From positions 558,001 to 622,000 of the forward strand of contig NZ_HG726020.1 in the NCBI RefSeq assembly GCF_000499785.1: a DNA stretch of 64,000 bases, written 5' to 3'. Position 1 is the stretch's first letter. Every line of letters starts with the position of its first letter. Below are positions 1 through 10,448 of this stretch, piece by piece. The position numbers and the translations under genes are program-made. The notes under the pieces were generated by a model that was given only the letters and a program-made list of their open reading frames with translations, was not told the origin of the DNA and searched no databases. Origin of the DNA: Bacteroides neonati. Its GTDB lineage: Bacteria > Bacteroidota > Bacteroidia > Bacteroidales > Bacteroidaceae.

Positions 1-3000
1 AGTCTTATTTCCACGGCTTATTTTACCATCACCGTTTAAGTCTCTATACATAATATCGCCTGCTCCCCAACCAGAGCCAATAGCATCTTGCGCACCATTC
101 GACATACTTGCCAGGTGATCCTTCATCTGTTGATCCGTCTTTGCAATACCCACAGTTTCAAATCCCCAAATATCACCCACAACAGCACCAGGATAATAAA
201 CTATATTATTGTCCTTATCAAGTATAGTATTAGATGGATTAGGGTATTTATCAATTACCACTTTATTATCCGACAATGATAAAGTAGCCCCATATTTAAA
301 ATCCCGAATCTGGTCGCGCCAATTAATCTGAATCTCCCAGCCTTTAGAAGTCATATTAAGGTTATTTACCTTCGGAACTCCAATACCTAAAATAGTAGGT
401 AGTTCGGGAGCCGGGCCAACCATGTCTTTTGATTTACGCTGAAAATAATCGAAATTTACATTTAAACGATTGTTAAGCATCGACAAATCGAAACCAAAAT
501 TCAATGTCTGTGTTTTCTCCCAAGTCAATAAAGAGGATACCAAAGCAGATTCACTTGATATATTAGGTTTCGCGCCATTGACTAGCCACCCTCCCTGTGA
601 GTAGTTGCCCCACTGATCTTTATTGATATTAATCGTACGATAGAACGGATACCAGTTGTCTGTATTTTGATTGCCTAACTCTCCCCACGAAGCCCGAAGC
701 TTTAACGTATTTATTAAGTCGGTCATATCCTCAAAAAAACCTTCACGAGCAATATTCCACCCCAAAGAAAATGAAGGGAACCAATTCCAACGATTGTCTC
801 TCAAGAAACGAGAAGTACCATCATAACGCAAATTAGCTTCAGCCAAATAACGTCCTTTATAATCGTAGTTTAAACGCCCAAAAAAGCCGGAAGTGGCCCA
901 TTCAGAGTAACCACCTCTATTTTGTGGATTAACTTGTGCTGTATTCAGTGTAGGAACACCCGACATAATGCCATCTTTTGATGCTCTTATGTCTCTTTGC
1001 TTAAACAATTCACTTTGAAATCCCAACATAACCTTAAAATTATGTCCGCTTTCTAACTCTTTGAAATATTCTGTATAAATATTGGGGTTAAAAAAGTTGC
1101 TTTTATAAGCAGACTCAGACACACTAGAAGTTTGATTGGCGATAACATAAGGATCCTTTTTCACATCATAACCATAAACTGTTTGATAATCAGAATGATC
1201 AAAATTATAGTTAGAACGATAGTTCAGTTCAATCGTTGTTTTCCAATTCTTAACAGGTTCTATAAGAAATTGTAATTGCTGAGCCAACACATCAGCCTGC
1301 GATTTATAGCGCCCACCTTCAGTTAACTGATATATTTTTGACTCTGCCGTATAAAAACCGTTAGGATCGACAACGGGAATAACAGGCCAATAACGACAAA
1401 CATCATAATAAAACACATTGCTTTTTATATCTCCGCCAGCAAATGAAGGGGCTTCATAGTCAATACGATTAAAGCGCATTGTATAGCTCAATTTGAGCCA
1501 GGACGACAGTTCTGCATTCACCTTGCCTGTAAATGAATAACGTTGTTTGTTATCATCTCCAAATTTTAGTAAACCTCCTTGATTCAAGTAGTTAGCCGAA
1601 ATATAATATTGAATTTTTTCGGTCCCACCGTTTGCACTTAATGAGTGTTCTTGTGTAAAACTATCACCAAATAATGTTTTCAACCAATCAGTATTTCCAG
1701 TAGGCATTACATCCAAGCGCTGTGGGTCGTCAAAAGAATTCCATCTCCCCCCATCTGTAGCCCACATATACTGCGTACCTTTGCCTGATTGAAAATCGAG
1801 AATTTGCTGTAACTTAGTTTGACTATACATCGGAGTTTGACCACCATTAGTCAGCTGATCATTAATGGCAAGGGCAAAATTATATGAATCGGCCATCTCT
1901 GGCATATTCAAAGGAGAAACCAAACGAAAGTTATTATTATAGTTTACAACTGTTCTACCCGACTTTCCTTTTTTAGTGGTAATTAAGATAACACCACCTG
2001 GTGCACGAGATCCATAAATAGAAGAAGCGGCAGCATCTTTCAATACCGAGATATTTTCTATATCTTGGGGATTAAGAGCATTTATATCACCTTCCATCCC
2101 GTCTATCAACACCAATGGTTCTACTTTGGAACCTGCACCAATGGTACCAATACCACGAATGTTGAATTTTTTACTTCCACCCAAAGAACCACCAGCATCA
2201 CCAGTAGAAATATTCATCCCTGGAACAACTCCTTGGAGCGCCTCAACTGTGGAGTTGACAGGACGAGATGAAAGTTCTTTTGCATCTACAGTAGAAACCG
2301 CTCCGGTTAAATTGACTTTCTTTTGTGTACCAAACCCAACAATAACAACTTCGTCCAAAGCCTGTGTATCTTCTATCAGAACGATACGTAACTGTTTCTG
2401 ATTGCCCACCGTTACATCCTGCTTCAAATAGCCAATATACGTAACTTCGAGTACAGCTTTGGGATCGATATCGATAGAGAAGTTACCATCCAGATCGGTA
2501 ATAGTTCCCACGGAAGCCCCTTTGATACGTACATTGGCGCCGATGATCGGTTCTCCTTTGGAGTCGACAATAGTACCGGATATTTTACTCTTCTGTTGTG
2601 CCGCACTCACATGGGCCGATGTATTCTCCGATGCTTTAATCGGTTGTTTCGACAAGATGATGTGATTACCTTCCAACTTGTAATAGATATCGGTTCCTTT
2701 CAGCAGTTTATCTAAAACCGCTGAAACCGATTGGTTTTTAGCATTAACGGATGCCTTACGATCTATCTTGACCTGATTGTTGTAAATAAACAAATAACTC
2801 GTTTGACTTTCTATCGCATTCAGTATTTTATCCAACTCTACGTTGTTCATTTGGATACTGACCTTGGCATCTTGTGAATATGTTTTTTCGGCATATGCAC
2901 TGAAAACGCAAATCATGAGTAAAAGAGCAGTGATTCGCATAATTCTAAAAGAATGTTTAAATTGAGTCTTTTTAGGGTAATTCCTCCCCAACAAAGTGTT

Positions 3001-3009
3001 GTTTTTCAT
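1..3009 (-). CDS. SusC/RagA-family TonB-dependent outer-membrane receptor, C-terminus cut by window edge
   Basis: Reads leftwards and runs off the window, so about 1003 residues are visible and the last part of the barrel is missing. Order: a signal peptide with hydrophobic core ITALLLMICVFSAYA, an STN domain (about residues 47-110), a carboxypeptidase-D-like domain (about 140-205, SGTIVDSKGEPIIGANV), the plug with TonB-box-like DEVVIVGFG, then barrel strands. I chose ATG at 3009; an in-frame ATG at 2940 gives a shorter signal peptide. STN domains mark receptors that signal to a FecR anti-sigma factor, and a FecR and an ECF sigma gene lie just upstream on the same strand. The usual partner SusD would lie left of the window. 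The substrate cannot be read from sequence. Confidence 0.93.
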   Translation of the reverse strand, partial: MKNNTLLGRNYPKKTQFKHSFRIMRITALLLMICVFSAYAEKTYSQDAKVSIQMNNVELDKILNAIESQTSYLFIYNNQVKIDRKASVNAKNQSVSAVLDKLLKGTDIYYKLEGNHIILSKQPIKASENTSAHVSAAQQKSKISGTIVDSKGEPIIGANVRIKGASVGTITDLDGNFSIDIDPKAVLEVTYIGYLKQDVTVGNQKQLRIVLIEDTQALDEVVIVGFGTQKKVNLTGAVSTVDAKELSSRPVNSTVEALQGVVPGMNISTGDAGGSLGGSKKFNIRGIGTIGAGSKVEPLVLIDGMEGDINALNPQDIENISVLKDAAASSIYGSRAPGGVILITTKKGKSGRTVVNYNNNFRLVSPLNMPEMADSYNFALAINDQLTNGGQTPMYSQTKLQQILDFQSGKGTQYMWATDGGRWNSFDDPQRLDVMPTGNTDWLKTLFGDSFTQEHSLSANGGTEKIQYYISANYLNQGGLLKFGDDNKQRYSFTGKVNAELSSWLKLSYTMRFNRIDYEAPSFAGGDIKSNVFYYDVCRYWPVIPVVDPNGFYTAESKIYQLTEGGRYKSQADVLAQQLQFLIEPVKNWKTTIELNYRSNYNFDHSDYQTVYGYDVKKDPYVIANQTSSVSESAYKSNFFNPNIYTEYFKELESGHNFKVMLGFQSELFKQRDIRASKDGIMSGVPTLNTAQVNPQNRGGYSEWATSGFFGRLNYDYKGRYLAEANLRYDGTSRFLRDNRWNWFPSFSLGWNIAREGFFEDMTDLINTLKLRASWGELGNQNTDNWYPFYRTININKDQWGNYSQGGWLVNGAKPNISSESALVSSLLTWEKTQTLNFGFDLSMLNNRLNVNFDYFQRKSKDMVGPAPELPTILGIGVPKVNNLNMTSKGWEIQINWRDQIRDFKYGATLSLSDNKVVIDKYPNPSNTILDKDNNIVYYPGAVVGDIWGFETVGIAKTDQQMKDHLASMSNGAQDAIGSGWGAGDIMYRDLNGDGKISRGNKT

Positions 3010-3069
3010 AACTTTGTATTGATTTTTAATTAATACTTTTTTCCATTTAAAAGTTAGTGTTAAAATCTG

Positions 3070-3102
3070 GCCGATAAGTATTGCACTACTTGTCGGCTTT
3101 TT
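3070..3102 (+). terminator. Hairpin plus T-run between fecR and susC-like gene
   Basis: Arms 3070-3080 and 3087-3097 pair over 11 bp with one wobble and a 6-nt loop, followed by five T on the + strand. The neighbouring genes are all on the - strand, so as an intrinsic terminator it would act on antisense transcripts. On the sense strand it would only be a hairpin in the susC leader. Confidence 0.4.
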
Positions 3103-3162
3103 CTTGAATATTCAAACTTATTACTTCATAGGCTTTTCATTTTTAAGGGGTGATTAATGTAT

Positions 3163-4137
3163 TTAGTTGATATAGATAATCGAACCATCATTTGTCTTTG
3201 TATATTTTATATTAATATCTTTCTGCAATATATTGAGCGCATAGTCAATACCGTCTGCCTGTCTGAATTTTCCGGTATAATAGTATTTGAGTGCTTCTTT
3301 ATTGTTTATGATTATCTCGACACCATAATATTTTTCAAAGCATTTCATGATATCTAAAAAGGCTTCGTCTTTGAAGCAGATCAGTCCCTCTTTCCAGCGA
3401 TAGGCATCGTAATTATCAAGCTTGGTAACTTCAAGTTTACCATCTTTCAAAACAGCCTTCTGGTCGGGAACGAGCCGGATGCTTTGGTTCGGATCAGCCG
3501 GACGGTTTATCTTCACACTGCCGTGCATCAGGGCTGTTTCAAACTCTTCGTGTCCTGGATAGGCCGACACATTAAACTGAGTGCCCAATACCTCTACATT
3601 GTATTTTTCGGTTTGTACAACAAACGGGCGTTTTTCATCTTTGGTTATATCAAAGTAGGCTTCTCCTTTTAAAATCACAACACGCTCATTGTCGTTAAAG
3701 GAGTTGGCATACTGTATGGTAGTACGTGCATTGAGCCATACATTACTACCATCGGGAAGCGTGACATTGGCACGCTGTCCAGCAGGTACGGAAACAATAT
3801 TCATTGATTGCGGATACAAGGATTGCTTGTATTGTTGGTAGAAGTAACTAATAGATAAGGTAAGAAGCATAACTCCTACCATCTTCAGCCATTCTACTTT
3901 CAGTATAGACCGACAGAGCGTTTTCGGTTTCGAAAATGTACTTTTCTTTTCTTCCTTAGCGGCAAGGGTGCTATCGGGGGACAGGTTGCTATGAAGCACC
4001 AACGCATTGAACATCTTTCTTTCCTCATAAAAAGCCTGCTCATTCTCTGCACTGTTTTCTACCCACGATTTGATGTTCATTCCCTCTTCGACCGAAGCCG
4101 TTCCTTCAAAAAACTTATATAATTGTTCTCTCTCCAT
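3163..4137 (-). CDS. FecR-family anti-sigma factor
   Basis: 324 residues. The cytoplasmic N-terminal part (residues 1-80) would bind the ECF sigma factor. One membrane segment follows near residues 85-103 (VGVMLLTLSISYFY), then a periplasmic FecR domain (about 120-230, with NVTLPDGSNVWLNA and GEAYFDITKDEKRPFVV) and a C-terminal STN-contacting domain (about 250-324). In this family the receptor's STN domain signals substrate binding to FecR, which releases the sigma factor. It lies 74 bp after the sigma gene and 153 bp before the SusC-like gene, the standard order for such loci. Confidence 0.93.
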   Translation of the reverse strand: MEREQLYKFFEGTASVEEGMNIKSWVENSAENEQAFYEERKMFNALVLHSNLSPDSTLAAKEEKKSTFSKPKTLCRSILKVEWLKMVGVMLLTLSISYFYQQYKQSLYPQSMNIVSVPAGQRANVTLPDGSNVWLNARTTIQYANSFNDNERVVILKGEAYFDITKDEKRPFVVQTEKYNVEVLGTQFNVSAYPGHEEFETALMHGSVKINRPADPNQSIRLVPDQKAVLKDGKLEVTKLDNYDAYRWKEGLICFKDEAFLDIMKCFEKYYGVEIIINNKEALKYYYTGKFRQADGIDYALNILQKDINIKYTKTNDGSIIYIN

Positions 4138-4211
4138 TCTTTAATATACTATACACCTTTAGGGGCTATACTAATGATAGCACTTGAGGCAATAATATCC
4201 CTAGCGGTGTA

Positions 4212-4775
4212 TTAGAAAAAATAGAGAAAAAGTAGAAAATAGTCTTTCAGGTTTACACGCAGCACTTTAAAAGCTTTGCCCATATGGAACTCTACGCCCT
4301 TGGTCGTAATGTTTAATTGTGCGGCTATCTCTTTATGCGATTTATGTTCGTAGCGGCTCATTATAAATATTCTACGGGTTTGTTCGGGCAGACTGTTGAG
4401 GGTCGATTCAACAATCGCCTGTATCTCGCCGGTGAATAATGCGTAAGGCTCGCACGCTGCCAATGAGGTGATACGGCTATCCAACTCCCATTGGTAGTAG
4501 TTTTTCATCTGCTCGGAATACTCCTCGCGAATCGCCACATGGCGCAGATAGTTCAATGATTTATGCTTGATAACGGTCAGTATATAGCCCGGGATACTCA
4601 ATTGGGCATCAACGCTATGCCGGTTTTCCCAATAATACATCAGTGCCTCTGTTGTGATGTCTTCGGCAACATGGTTATCTCTGACATACGAGTTTGCAAA
4701 ACGTAAGAAACGCAGATGGTATTCTTCGTAGAGCTTATTAAATACGACAAGGTCTTCCGTGTTTAGTTTATGCAT
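4212..4775 (-). CDS. ECF (group 4) RNA polymerase sigma factor
   Basis: 187 residues from the ATG at 4775. An in-frame ATG at 4847 would add 24 residues that do not look like sigma region 2, and MHKLNTEDLVVFNKLYEEYH is the typical beginning. Region 2 is at about residues 8-80 (NSYVRDNHVAEDITTEALMY) and region 4 at about 110-170 (LNSLPEQTRRIFIMSRYEHK, then the helix-turn-helix SHKEIAAQLNITTKGVEFHM). Together with the FecR and SusC-like genes downstream it forms a trans-envelope signalling unit that should switch on the outer-membrane locus when its ligand is bound. Confidence 0.93.
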   Translation of the reverse strand: MHKLNTEDLVVFNKLYEEYHLRFLRFANSYVRDNHVAEDITTEALMYYWENRHSVDAQLSIPGYILTVIKHKSLNYLRHVAIREEYSEQMKNYYQWELDSRITSLAACEPYALFTGEIQAIVESTLNSLPEQTRRIFIMSRYEHKSHKEIAAQLNITTKGVEFHMGKAFKVLRVNLKDYFLLFLYFF

Positions 4776-5014
4776 TTTTTCTTCATTAGATGCGATACTA
4801 CCCGTCAAGCAAAACGTTTCTTTAGATTTGTTTTCACAAATATACATTTTAAAATTGGAAGGTAAATCTATTAAAAAGTTAAAAGATCTTATTGTAATTT
4901 ATAACCTACCTACACGGTACGATGAAGGGGGCGGATTGGTTTTTCCTATTCAATTGCCATTTGATCTCAATTATAATTCTTATTTTTGCAATTCATTATA
5001 TAAATAAGGAAAAG

Positions 5015-6940
5015 ATGAACTACGGATTTGTGAAAGTAGCTGCAGTAGTGCCGCAGGTAAAAGTAGCCGACTGCCAATTCAACGCCCAAAAGATTGAAAG
5101 CCTCATAGCAACTGCTGATAAGCAGGGGGTGCAGATTATCACCTTCCCCGAGATGTGTATCACGGGCTATACCTGTGGCGACTTGTTTGCACAGCAACTA
5201 CTGCTCGAAGAGGCAGAGATGGCATTGATGCAGATACTCAACACAACCCGTCAGCTCGATATTATTTCGATTCTGGGGATGCCTGTCGTCGTTAACTCAA
5301 CCATCATCAACGCTGCTGTAGTGATACAGAAAGGCAAGGTGCTGGGCGTGGTACCGAAAACTTATTTGCCCAACTACAAAGAGTTTTACGAGCAACGCTG
5401 GTTTACATCCGCCTTGCAGGTGAGCGAAACCACGGTACGACTCTGCGGCCGGGTAGTACCGATGGGCACCAATCTATTGTTCGAGACCTCACAGGCTACT
5501 TTTGCCATCGAAATATGCGAAGATCTATGGTCGCCCATCCCACCGAGCTCTGCGCTGGCACTGCAAGGTGCCGAGATCATCTTCAACCTCTCGGCCGATA
5601 ACGAGGGCATCGGCAAGCATCAATACCTCTGCTCGCTCATCAGCCAGCAGTCGGCCCGGTGCATAGCGGGATATGTTTTCTCGTCGTGCGGCTTTGGCGA
5701 GTCGACTACCGATGTGGTCTTTGCCGGCAACGGGCTCATCTACGAAAACGGAACACTGCTGGCACACCACGAACGATTCAGCCTCGAAGAGCAGCTCATC
5801 ATCAGCGAGATCGATGTGGAACGCCTGCGTGCCGAGCGCCGCGTCAACACTACCTTTGCTGCCAATAAAGGCAACCTGCCGGGCAAAGAACCGATCCGCA
5901 TTACCACCGAAGCGGTCAACAGCAAGCCACTCGAGCTGACACGCACCTTTAAGATGCACCCGTTCGTGCCTCAGGGGCACGCACTCGATGAGCGTTGCGA
6001 GGAGATATTCTCAATTCAGGTAGCGGGATTGGCACAACGACTGGTGCACACGGCTGCGCGCTCGGCAGTGATCGGTATCTCGGGCGGGCTCGACTCTACA
6101 CTGGCATTGCTGGTCTGCATCAAAACGTTCGATAAACTGGGATGGTCGCGCCAAGGCATCATAGGCATCACCATGCCGGGCTTCGGAACCACCGACCGCA
6201 CCTACAACAACGCTCACAGCCTGATGCAGACGCTCGGCATCACGATACGCGAAATCAGCATACGCGAGGCTTGCATTCAGCATTTCAAGGATATAGACCA
6301 CGATATCAACCTGCACGATGTGACGTACGAGAACTCGCAGGCACGCGAGCGTACACAGATATTGATGGACGTAGCCAACCAAACAGGCGGCATGGTGATC
6401 GGCACAGGCGATCTCTCGGAGCTGGCTCTGGGCTGGGCTACCTACAATGGCGACCATATGTCGATGTACGGTGTCAACGGAAGTATTCCCAAAACACTGG
6501 TCAAATACCTGGTGCAATGGGTAGCTAAACATGGCATCGACGATGAATCGCGCGCCACGCTGCTCGATATTGTCGATACGCCGATCAGCCCCGAACTGAT
6601 TCCTGCCGACGAGAACGGAGAGATCAGTCAGAAAACTGAGGACTTGGTAGGCCCTTACGAGCTGCACGACTTCTTCCTCTATTACTTCCTGCGCTTCGGC
6701 TTCCGCCCCTCGAAGATCTTTTTGCTGGCCTCGGTTGCCTTTGGCGAGATATACGACCGGGCAACGATCAAGAAGTGGTTGGGCACGTTCTTCCGCCGGT
6801 TCTTCAACCAGCAGTTCAAACGCTCCTGTCTGCCCGATGGGCCGAAAGTGGGAAGCATCTCCATCAGTCCGCGAGGCGATTGGCGCATGCCGAGCGATGC
6901 CAGTTCGGCTGCCTGGCTGCGCGAAATAGAGAACTTATAG
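5015..6940 (+). CDS. nadE: Glutamine-dependent NAD+ synthetase
   Basis: 641 residues, the usual length for the two-domain enzyme that makes NAD+ from nicotinic acid adenine dinucleotide, ATP and glutamine. The N-terminal nitrilase-type glutaminase shows Glu46 (FPEMCITGY), Lys115 (PKTYLPNY) and nucleophile Cys168 (EICEDLW). The C-terminal synthetase has the PP-loop SGGLDST (356-362) and GTGDLSELALGW. I chose ATG at 5015 because AAGGA lies 5 nt upstream and MNYGFVKVAAVVPQ is the family start; an upstream ATG at 4922 adds a hydrophobic stretch foreign to the family. It converges on the his operon with only 23 bp between stop codons. Confidence 0.97.
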   Translation: MNYGFVKVAAVVPQVKVADCQFNAQKIESLIATADKQGVQIITFPEMCITGYTCGDLFAQQLLLEEAEMALMQILNTTRQLDIISILGMPVVVNSTIINAAVVIQKGKVLGVVPKTYLPNYKEFYEQRWFTSALQVSETTVRLCGRVVPMGTNLLFETSQATFAIEICEDLWSPIPPSSALALQGAEIIFNLSADNEGIGKHQYLCSLISQQSARCIAGYVFSSCGFGESTTDVVFAGNGLIYENGTLLAHHERFSLEEQLIISEIDVERLRAERRVNTTFAANKGNLPGKEPIRITTEAVNSKPLELTRTFKMHPFVPQGHALDERCEEIFSIQVAGLAQRLVHTAARSAVIGISGGLDSTLALLVCIKTFDKLGWSRQGIIGITMPGFGTTDRTYNNAHSLMQTLGITIREISIREACIQHFKDIDHDINLHDVTYENSQARERTQILMDVANQTGGMVIGTGDLSELALGWATYNGDHMSMYGVNGSIPKTLVKYLVQWVAKHGIDDESRATLLDIVDTPISPELIPADENGEISQKTEDLVGPYELHDFFLYYFLRFGFRPSKIFLLASVAFGEIYDRATIKKWLGTFFRRFFNQQFKRSCLPDGPKVGSISISPRGDWRMPSDASSAAWLREIENL

Positions 6941-6963
6941 AAAGCTTTACTATGACGTGATCC

Positions 6964-8085
6964 TTACAAAACGCCTTTACTCGAGGGTAGTTCGAAGTTA
7001 TAAATATCGCGTTTCATCGCCATTTTGAGCGCGCGCGCCAATGCTTTGAAGATGCCCTCGATCTTGTGGTGTTCGTTCTGCCCCTCGGCTTTGATGTTGA
7101 GGTTCATCTTGGCAGCATCGCTCAGCGACTTAAAGAAGTGCAGAAACATCTCGGTAGGCATCTCTCCTATCTTTTCGCGGCGAAACTCCGCCTCCCAGAC
7201 CAACCACGCCCGTCCACCAAAGTCGAGACAGACCTGACAAAGGCAGTCGTCCATCGGCAAGGCATATCCATAACGTTCGATGCCCCGTTTCGAACCCAGT
7301 GCCTGATAGATACACTCGCCCAAGGCGATGGCTGTATCTTCGATGGTGTGGTGTTCGTCTACTTCGAGATCGCCTTTGACGCGGATGGTCAAGTCCATGC
7401 CCGAGTGCTTGCCGATCTGTTCGAGCATGTGATCGAAGAAACTCAAACCGGTACGGATATCGCACTGCCCGCTACCGTCGAGGTTCAGGGCAACGAAGAT
7501 ATCGGTCTCCTTGGTCGTGCGTCGTACCTCGGCTTTGCGCTCGCCGGCAAAGAGAAACTCAGCAATGCGATCCCAGTCGGTCGTAGCGAGTGCACAGGTC
7601 GATTCGAGCCCGGCTTCGCGCAGCAGCTCGGTGCTCTCTTGCAGGTAGATGGCGCGACAACCGAGGTTCCGGGCAAGCTCCACATCGGTGGGGCGGTCGC
7701 CTATCACAAAGCTTCCGGCCAGGTCGTACTCGGGGTTGTCGAGGTATCGGCCAAGCATCCCGGTACGCGGTTTGCGCGTCGGCGCATGGTCTTCGGGAAA
7801 GCTACGGTCGATCAGTATGTCGTCAAAGCAAATGCCTTCGCCAGCCAGTGTTTTCAGCATCAGGTTGTGGGCAGGCCAGAAGGTCGCTTCGGGGAAAGAG
7901 TCGGTTCCCAGTCCGTCTTGATTGGTCACCATGACGAACTCAAAGTCGAGTTTGCTGCGGATGAAACCCAGGTTGCGAAACACCTTGGGGTAGAACTCCA
8001 GTTTCTCGAGCGAGTCGAGCTGATAGTCGACAGGCGGCTCGACAACGAGCGTACCGTCGCGGTCGATGAATAGTACTTTTTTCAT
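6964..8085 (-). CDS. hisB: Bifunctional histidinol-phosphatase / imidazoleglycerol-phosphate dehydratase
   Basis: 373 residues. The N-terminal HAD phosphatase (about 1-165) has the nucleophile motif DRDGT with Asp8 and Asp10. The C-terminal dehydratase (about 175-373) has [30 protein letters not shown] and [15 protein letters not shown], the metal-binding histidine motifs. It carries out two steps of histidine synthesis as a fusion, as in enterics. ATG at 8085 overlaps the hisC stop as ATGA, implying translational coupling, which excludes the longer reading from 8166. Last gene of hisGDCB. Confidence 0.97.
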   Translation of the reverse strand: MKKVLFIDRDGTLVVEPPVDYQLDSLEKLEFYPKVFRNLGFIRSKLDFEFVMVTNQDGLGTDSFPEATFWPAHNLMLKTLAGEGICFDDILIDRSFPEDHAPTRKPRTGMLGRYLDNPEYDLAGSFVIGDRPTDVELARNLGCRAIYLQESTELLREAGLESTCALATTDWDRIAEFLFAGERKAEVRRTTKETDIFVALNLDGSGQCDIRTGLSFFDHMLEQIGKHSGMDLTIRVKGDLEVDEHHTIEDTAIALGECIYQALGSKRGIERYGYALPMDDCLCQVCLDFGGRAWLVWEAEFRREKIGEMPTEMFLHFFKSLSDAAKMNLNIKAEGQNEHHKIEGIFKALARALKMAMKRDIYNFELPSSKGVL

Positions 8086-9122
8086 GAGCGATAGTTTTTT
8101 AATGCCTCCATCAGTTGGCTGTTTTCGAACGGATTGCCGATGGTAATGCGCAGGCAGTTGCCACAAAGCGATACCGAATGGCGGTTGCGCACAATAATTC
8201 CCCGGTCTACCAAATAGGTATAGATGCGCGAAGCATCATCTACCCGAGCCAAGAAGAAGTTGGCATCCGATGCAAAGACCCGAAGCACGCACGGCAAGGC
8301 TTCTACCTGCCGCATCAGCACCTCGCGTTCGGCTTTGAGGGTCTGCACCCACTCGTTTATCTCCTCGTAGCGGCTTAGCATATCAAGGGCTTGCTGCTGG
8401 GTGAGTTGGTTTACGTTGTACGGATACTTGATTTTGCTCAGTATGCCGATAATCTCGGGCGAGGCAAATGCCATGCCCAGACGGATGGCCGCACAGCCCC
8501 ATGCCTTGGAGAATGTTTGCAGCACAATGAGGTTGGGATAGCGATCGAGCATCCCGGCAAACGAGGGCAAGGAGGAGAAATCGATATAGGCCTCATCGAC
8601 CACCACCAACCCGTCGAAACGGTTCAGCAGGATTTCGATCTGCGTATGCGACAGGTCGTTGCCCGTGGGGTTGTTGGGCGAACAGAGAAAGATGAGTTTC
8701 GTGTGTGCATCGGCAGCCGCCAGCAGGGAGTCGGCGGTAAATTGGAACTGCTCATCGAGCAATACCTTGCGATACGCCACGTTGTTTACATCGGCACACA
8801 CCTGATACATACCGTAGGTAGGGTCGATGGCAACGACATTGTCCGTGCCCGGCTCGCAGAAAGCACGAAAGAGCAGGTCGATGGCTTCGTCGCTGCCGTT
8901 GCCCAGAAAGATCTGCTCGGGGCGCACGTGCTTGATCGGAGCTAGCACCGCTTTGAGCTCGTGCTGCATGGGGTCGGGATAGCGGTTGTGGGGCAGGTTA
9001 TAAGGATTCTCGTTGGCATCGAGAAACACCGAGGCGGTAGCTCCCTTGTACTCATCGCGTGCCGACGAGTAAGGCTTTAGCTTCCATATATTGGGGCGGG
9101 TCAGTTCTTGTAACGTTCTCAT
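8082..9122 (-). CDS. hisC: Histidinol-phosphate aminotransferase
   Basis: 346 residues, class II fold-type I aminotransferase converting imidazole-acetol phosphate and glutamate to histidinol phosphate. The PLP-binding lysine is Lys206 in [15 protein letters not shown]. Other family motifs are [17 protein letters not shown] (cofactor phosphate), SPNNPTGN and the C-terminal [18 protein letters not shown] with the substrate carboxylate-binding Arg. It begins 36 bp after hisD and overlaps hisB by 4 bp. It should be controlled by the attenuator upstream of hisG. Confidence 0.97.
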   Translation of the reverse strand: MRTLQELTRPNIWKLKPYSSARDEYKGATASVFLDANENPYNLPHNRYPDPMQHELKAVLAPIKHVRPEQIFLGNGSDEAIDLLFRAFCEPGTDNVVAIDPTYGMYQVCADVNNVAYRKVLLDEQFQFTADSLLAAADAHTKLIFLCSPNNPTGNDLSHTQIEILLNRFDGLVVVDEAYIDFSSLPSFAGMLDRYPNLIVLQTFSKAWGCAAIRLGMAFASPEIIGILSKIKYPYNVNQLTQQQALDMLSRYEEINEWVQTLKAEREVLMRQVEALPCVLRVFASDANFFLARVDDASRIYTYLVDRGIIVRNRHSVSLCGNCLRITIGNPFENSQLMEALKNYRS

Positions 9123-9158
9123 GGCAGAAAGTCGGATTAAGTGTTATATATACTGTTT

Positions 9159-10448
9159 CTATTTCATCTTCAAGCTGTTCAGTCTCACCGTTACGGCATT
9201 TTTGTGGGCATCGAGCTGCTCGTTGGCCGCCATACATTCGATAGCCGGACCGATGGCCGCCATGCCCTGAGGCAGAATCTCCTGAAAGGTGATTTTGCGG
9301 ATGAAGCTGTCGAGGCTCACACCGCTGTACGCCTTGGCGTATCCGTTGGTGGGCAACGTATGATTGGTTCCGGAGGCATAGTCGCCCGCACTCTCGGGCG
9401 ACAGCGAGCCTAAGAATACCGAACCGGCATTGACCACCCGCTCGCCTACCTCGAGGTAGTTTTCGGTTTCGACGATGAGGTGTTCGGGTGCATAGGCATT
9501 GGTCATGGCGATGGCCTCGTCCATGTCTTTCACCAGAATGAGCTTGCTGTGGGCAAGCGACTGCGCAGCCAGTTCGCGGCGCGGAAGCTCCTGCAACTGT
9601 CGCTCCACCTCTGCGAGCACAGCTTGCTGCAACTCGGCAGAGGTCGTGATCAGTATCGCCTGACTGTCGGCTCCGTGCTCGGCTTGCGACAAGAGGTCGG
9701 CCGCCACAAACACCGGATTGGCAGAAGCATCGGCCAGCACCTCCACCTCCGAAGGGCCGGCAGGCATGTCGATGGCTACGTCGCGCAGGCTCACCAACTG
9801 CTTGGCAGCGGTGACGTACTGATTGCCCGGACCGAATATCTTGTACACCCGCGGCACACTCTCCGTGCCGTAGGCCATGGCGGCAATGGCTTGCACGCCT
9901 CCTATCTTACAGATTTTACTAACCCCTGCCAGTTGTGCGGCAAAGAGAATAGCGGGATGAATCCGCCCGTTCTTGTCGGGGGGCGTACAAAGCACAATCT
10001 CCTTGCAACCGGCTATGCGCGCCGGAACAGCCAACATCAGCACCGTAGAGAAGAGCGGTGCCGTTCCTCCGGGAATGTAGAGCCCTACTTTCTCAATGCC
10101 TACCGCCTTCTGCCAACAGGTTACGCCCGGCATGGTTTCGACCTTGCGCCCGGTAAATTGCTGTGCGGCATGAAACGTTTCGATGTTCCGTTTGGCCAAA
10201 CAGATAGCCTCTTTGAGGGTCGAATCGACGCGCGCCACTGCCTCCTCGATCTCTGTGGGGGTAACCAACAGCGAGGTAAGCACCGCTTTATCAAACGTGG
10301 CTTCGTAATCTATCACAGCTTGGTCGCCTTCGGCTCTAACCCGGTCTATGATGGTGCGAACGGTATCAAACAGTTGCTCGGTATGGAGCGCAGGGCGTTT
10401 GAGCACCTCCGCCCACTCTTCCGGCGAGGGGTAGTTAATCAGTTTCAT
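9159..10448 (-). CDS. hisD: Histidinol dehydrogenase
   Basis: 429 residues, typical length. This Zn-dependent enzyme oxidises histidinol to histidine with two NAD+. Recognisable stretches are VGLYIPGGTAPLFSTVLM, KIFGPGNQYVTAAKQLV, DMPAGPSEVEVLADASANP, LLSQAEHGADSQAILIT, APEHLIVETENYLE and SGTNHTLPTNGYAKAYSG, which carry the metal and substrate ligands of the family. Its ATG overlaps the hisG stop as ATGA. It is second in the hisGDCB operon; the other his genes are not in this window. Confidence 0.97.
   Translation of the reverse strand: MKLINYPSPEEWAEVLKRPALHTEQLFDTVRTIIDRVRAEGDQAVIDYEATFDKAVLTSLLVTPTEIEEAVARVDSTLKEAICLAKRNIETFHAAQQFTGRKVETMPGVTCWQKAVGIEKVGLYIPGGTAPLFSTVLMLAVPARIAGCKEIVLCTPPDKNGRIHPAILFAAQLAGVSKICKIGGVQAIAAMAYGTESVPRVYKIFGPGNQYVTAAKQLVSLRDVAIDMPAGPSEVEVLADASANPVFVAADLLSQAEHGADSQAILITTSAELQQAVLAEVERQLQELPRRELAAQSLAHSKLILVKDMDEAIAMTNAYAPEHLIVETENYLEVGERVVNAGSVFLGSLSPESAGDYASGTNHTLPTNGYAKAYSGVSLDSFIRKITFQEILPQGMAAIGPAIECMAANEQLDAHKNAVTVRLNSLKMK

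Noticed and set aside
4776..4847. Upstream extension of the first sigma gene by 24 codons
   Set aside because: Residues are not sigma-like; the internal ATG at 4775 starts the usual family N-terminus.
7066..8073. 335-codon + strand frame opposite hisB
   Set aside because: Shadow of a gene with catalytic motifs; no domain of its own.
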